A stretch of 64,000 nucleotides of DNA from Trogon surrucura (lineage: Eukaryota; Chordata; Aves; Trogoniformes; Trogonidae), in assembly GCA_020746105.1 (NCBI GenBank), contig CM036620.1:4517803-4581802 (forward strand). Reading direction: 5' to 3'. Below, piece after piece: positions 61,801-64,000 of this stretch; the first letter of the stretch is position 1; the number at the start of each line of letters is the position of its first letter. A program made the position numbers and the translations under genes. The notes beneath the pieces were generated by a model. The model did no database searches, had not been told where the DNA came from, and saw nothing but the letters and a program-made list of their open reading frames with translations.

Positions 61801-64000
61801 CAGGACAAGCAGACAAAGACCTTCAAACTTGCTTCAGTCCTCTTCATTCATCCTGGCAGCACAACTGTGCTACCAAATATTGAGTGTGGATGCCACAAGT
61901 CCAGTGATGTTTGCTGTAGATTATGTCGTCTGTCATCTCTGTGGTAAAGATCATTTCAGAGAGTCCAAAATGTTACCATATTCTGGCGCTTCATAGTGCC
62001 TTCAGGATGGGACAAAGGGATTTATGGATTGCTAACTAAGGTCCAATTTCGGTTGTGAATAGTCGACATTCTTTTATTATCCACTTTGAAATAAAATTAA
62101 GTGGCTGACCTAGTTTATTATAGATTGGGTAACAGATAGTTGTATGTTCTGTTTATCTGACTCCTACTAAAAGGGTTATTCAAAGAGCCAGTCAGGAGCT
62201 TCCGGCTGAATTTGCAGCTGCTGGATCAAATGAAGCTGTATGAATTACTGCATGTGGAAAGTAGAGTATCCTTTACTAATAAGAAGGACTTGCATGTACA
62301 GCTTTCTACCCTTACATAACCATGTACTTTGCAAACAGTAGTAGTAATATGGGGAAAAAAGTGATTAATCCAAGACTGTTTATCAGCTAAGCAGAACTCC
62401 CTCTCCCAAATCCCTTCGAGTTACCCACAATCAGTTTAGAGTCACTGCTCTACCCATGACCAGGTAGATTGATAAGAATTTATAAATAGAATATCCATAT
62501 GCGGATAGATATGAAGCCATCAGAACATTTCCCTGCCTGAAGAGATTTAGATACAACACTGTCATTTCTTCACAGCTCTCTGTTCAGACTGCACTTCCAT
62601 TTTTTGCACTACTTTCAGAAGGGAGGAAGAACAATGCCTCCTGCATACATGTAAAGCATTGCATGAAGTAATACCAAGGTAATTTAAACAATCATAAAAA
62701 TATTTCTTTACTGGCAGGCTCCAGAGTTAGTGACAGTCCAATTTATACAGAAAGGAAATCCCACCACACTACACTGTAAGGTGCAATAATGAAGTAATAT
62801 GGTACTCAAGCACATTGAGTTCAGTGACAGGTTAGCTTAGGCAGCTCCTGAGAGCCCAGAAAAGCCTCTTAACTGGAAAGGACCACCCAGCTCACTGGCT
62901 GCAGTCTCTCCAATCACAGGCAACCACTCAGGAGCTGAAATATTTCTAACATCCTCAACAGAAATTAAACTGTAGTGGAAGGGTCAACAACCAAACCTAG
63001 AATATCTCAGAAGCCTAGCAGGAAACAGAGCAACAGAACAGGTGACTGTGTGCATTTCGTCTTGTGCTGTGGCACGTGACTTCAAGGTTTTATGGATAAA
63101 AGTGTTTGAGTTAGTTAAAAGTGACTGAAGAACCATAATCGCCTAAACTCCCTTTAGTTTCCGAAGCTTGGAACATTTGTGGCTGCAATACTCTAATATG
63201 AACTGTTTAAGGACTGGTTAAATTTGTGGCTATTTTAAGGAAGATAAAGAAAATATGTAATAATGTGTTCCCACTGTTGTCCAGCACGTTGCTGCCTGCA
63301 TGACAGCGTGTGGAGTCCTCTTTGTAGACAGTGGAGGTAACTCAGTGCAAAGGGATGGGGAAAAGGGTGTCACTGGTTATAATTCAGTTGTGACAGAATG
63401 CCTGGAGTTATTCTAGCAGACAGTGTGTACAGCTTCAAGATCTGAAAGGGCTTTTGGTGATGTGAAACATGCAGTTGCTAATTGCTGGATTCGATTTGTT
63501 TGTTGGAAGCTCAGAATAAAGAGGATAACTTTAAAAGGGATGTTAATTCCTTCACCAGGGACAGTTGCCATCTCACTAGAGGCACATGTGTGTAGGATTA
63601 GCTCCTCTCCTAGGCTTTTGAAGCTGATCTGTAATACAAAAGAAAAAATTTGAAACAAGCAGGATCTGTGTTGACCTCCCAAGTGAGGGGTGAGACTGGG
63701 CAGTAGCCATGTGGGTGGTAGAGCAGAAGTTTCCATGAAGTATGGGTGGGAGCTTCTTTAGTAGTTTAAATTTATGCTGGGTCCAGTCGCAGAAGGTTGG
63801 CTCGCTGGCAAGGTCAACGCCTGATCTGTGACTTGTTCCTGCTTGTTTGTTTATGTAGCATTGTTTTGGGGACCTAAAAATAACAACCCTTCTTAATACA
63901 GTGTGTCTTCAAGTAGAAATGAAATGGAAGTGTGCAAGATGCTAATCTCACCATCGGTGTCATTGCCGTTTTCATTCACTGGGGATCTGTAGCCACATTA
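55823..64000. other. intergenic, no gene seen
   Basis: AT-rich unique sequence to the window end. A T run lies at 58553-58568. The 59500-59740 stretch has GGGATTATTCAATTACCC-type homeodomain cores and low repeat content. No exon with matching splice sites, no RNA gene and no recognisable mobile element. Confidence 0.5.

Overview
This window is vertebrate nuclear DNA, almost certainly from a bird and probably from a passerine. The evidence is intron-containing vertebrate genes, many CR1 LINE fragments with the avian-style 3' tail, an ERVL-type solo LTR of a familiar avian family, and one SINE with a tRNA-Ile head fused to a CR1 tail. As far as I know, that last structure is a passerine element. 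There is no bacterial or viral coding architecture, no operon and no CRISPR.

Layout. Positions 1-17400 are gene-free, AT-rich DNA with two short CR1 tails, two local tandem duplications, a directly repeated AT-rich block near 15.3 kb, and a GC-richer shoulder from 16.5 kb. A CpG island near 18 kb is the promoter of RPL7L1 (six coding exons on the plus strand, 18084-22033). MAD2L1 follows on the minus strand (five coding exons, 27664 down to 24039) and has its own CpG-island promoter near 27.7 kb. The two genes point at each other, and their predicted polyadenylation signals are only about 240 bases apart (22976 and 23225). MAD2L1 intron 3 holds a CR1 copy that was itself split by a 1164-bp solo LTR flanked by a 5-bp target duplication.

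From 28.2 kb to the end I find no genes, only repeats: a 0.9-kb CR1 (28.2-29.1 kb), a 3'-truncated CR1 (33.7-34.3 kb), a 47-bp perfect tandem duplication (46.2 kb), a scrambled CR1 scrap (48.6 kb), an LTR-like segment (52.3-52.8 kb), the tRNA-Ile SINE (53.6 kb) and a CR1 tail (55.8 kb). Several AT-rich, homeodomain-motif-rich stretches could be conserved noncoding elements, but that needs an alignment to judge.

Function. RPL7L1 belongs to the uL30/L7 ribosomal-protein family and is linked to ribosome biogenesis. MAD2L1 is the HORMA-domain spindle-checkpoint protein. They are not known to act together; they share only the neighbourhood and an NRF1-type palindrome in each promoter. I found no previously undescribed multi-gene system. 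The most interesting items are the nested LTR-in-CR1 insertion, the LINE/SINE pair with matching tails, the unusual C-terminal tail of MAD2L1 and the tail-to-tail gene arrangement.
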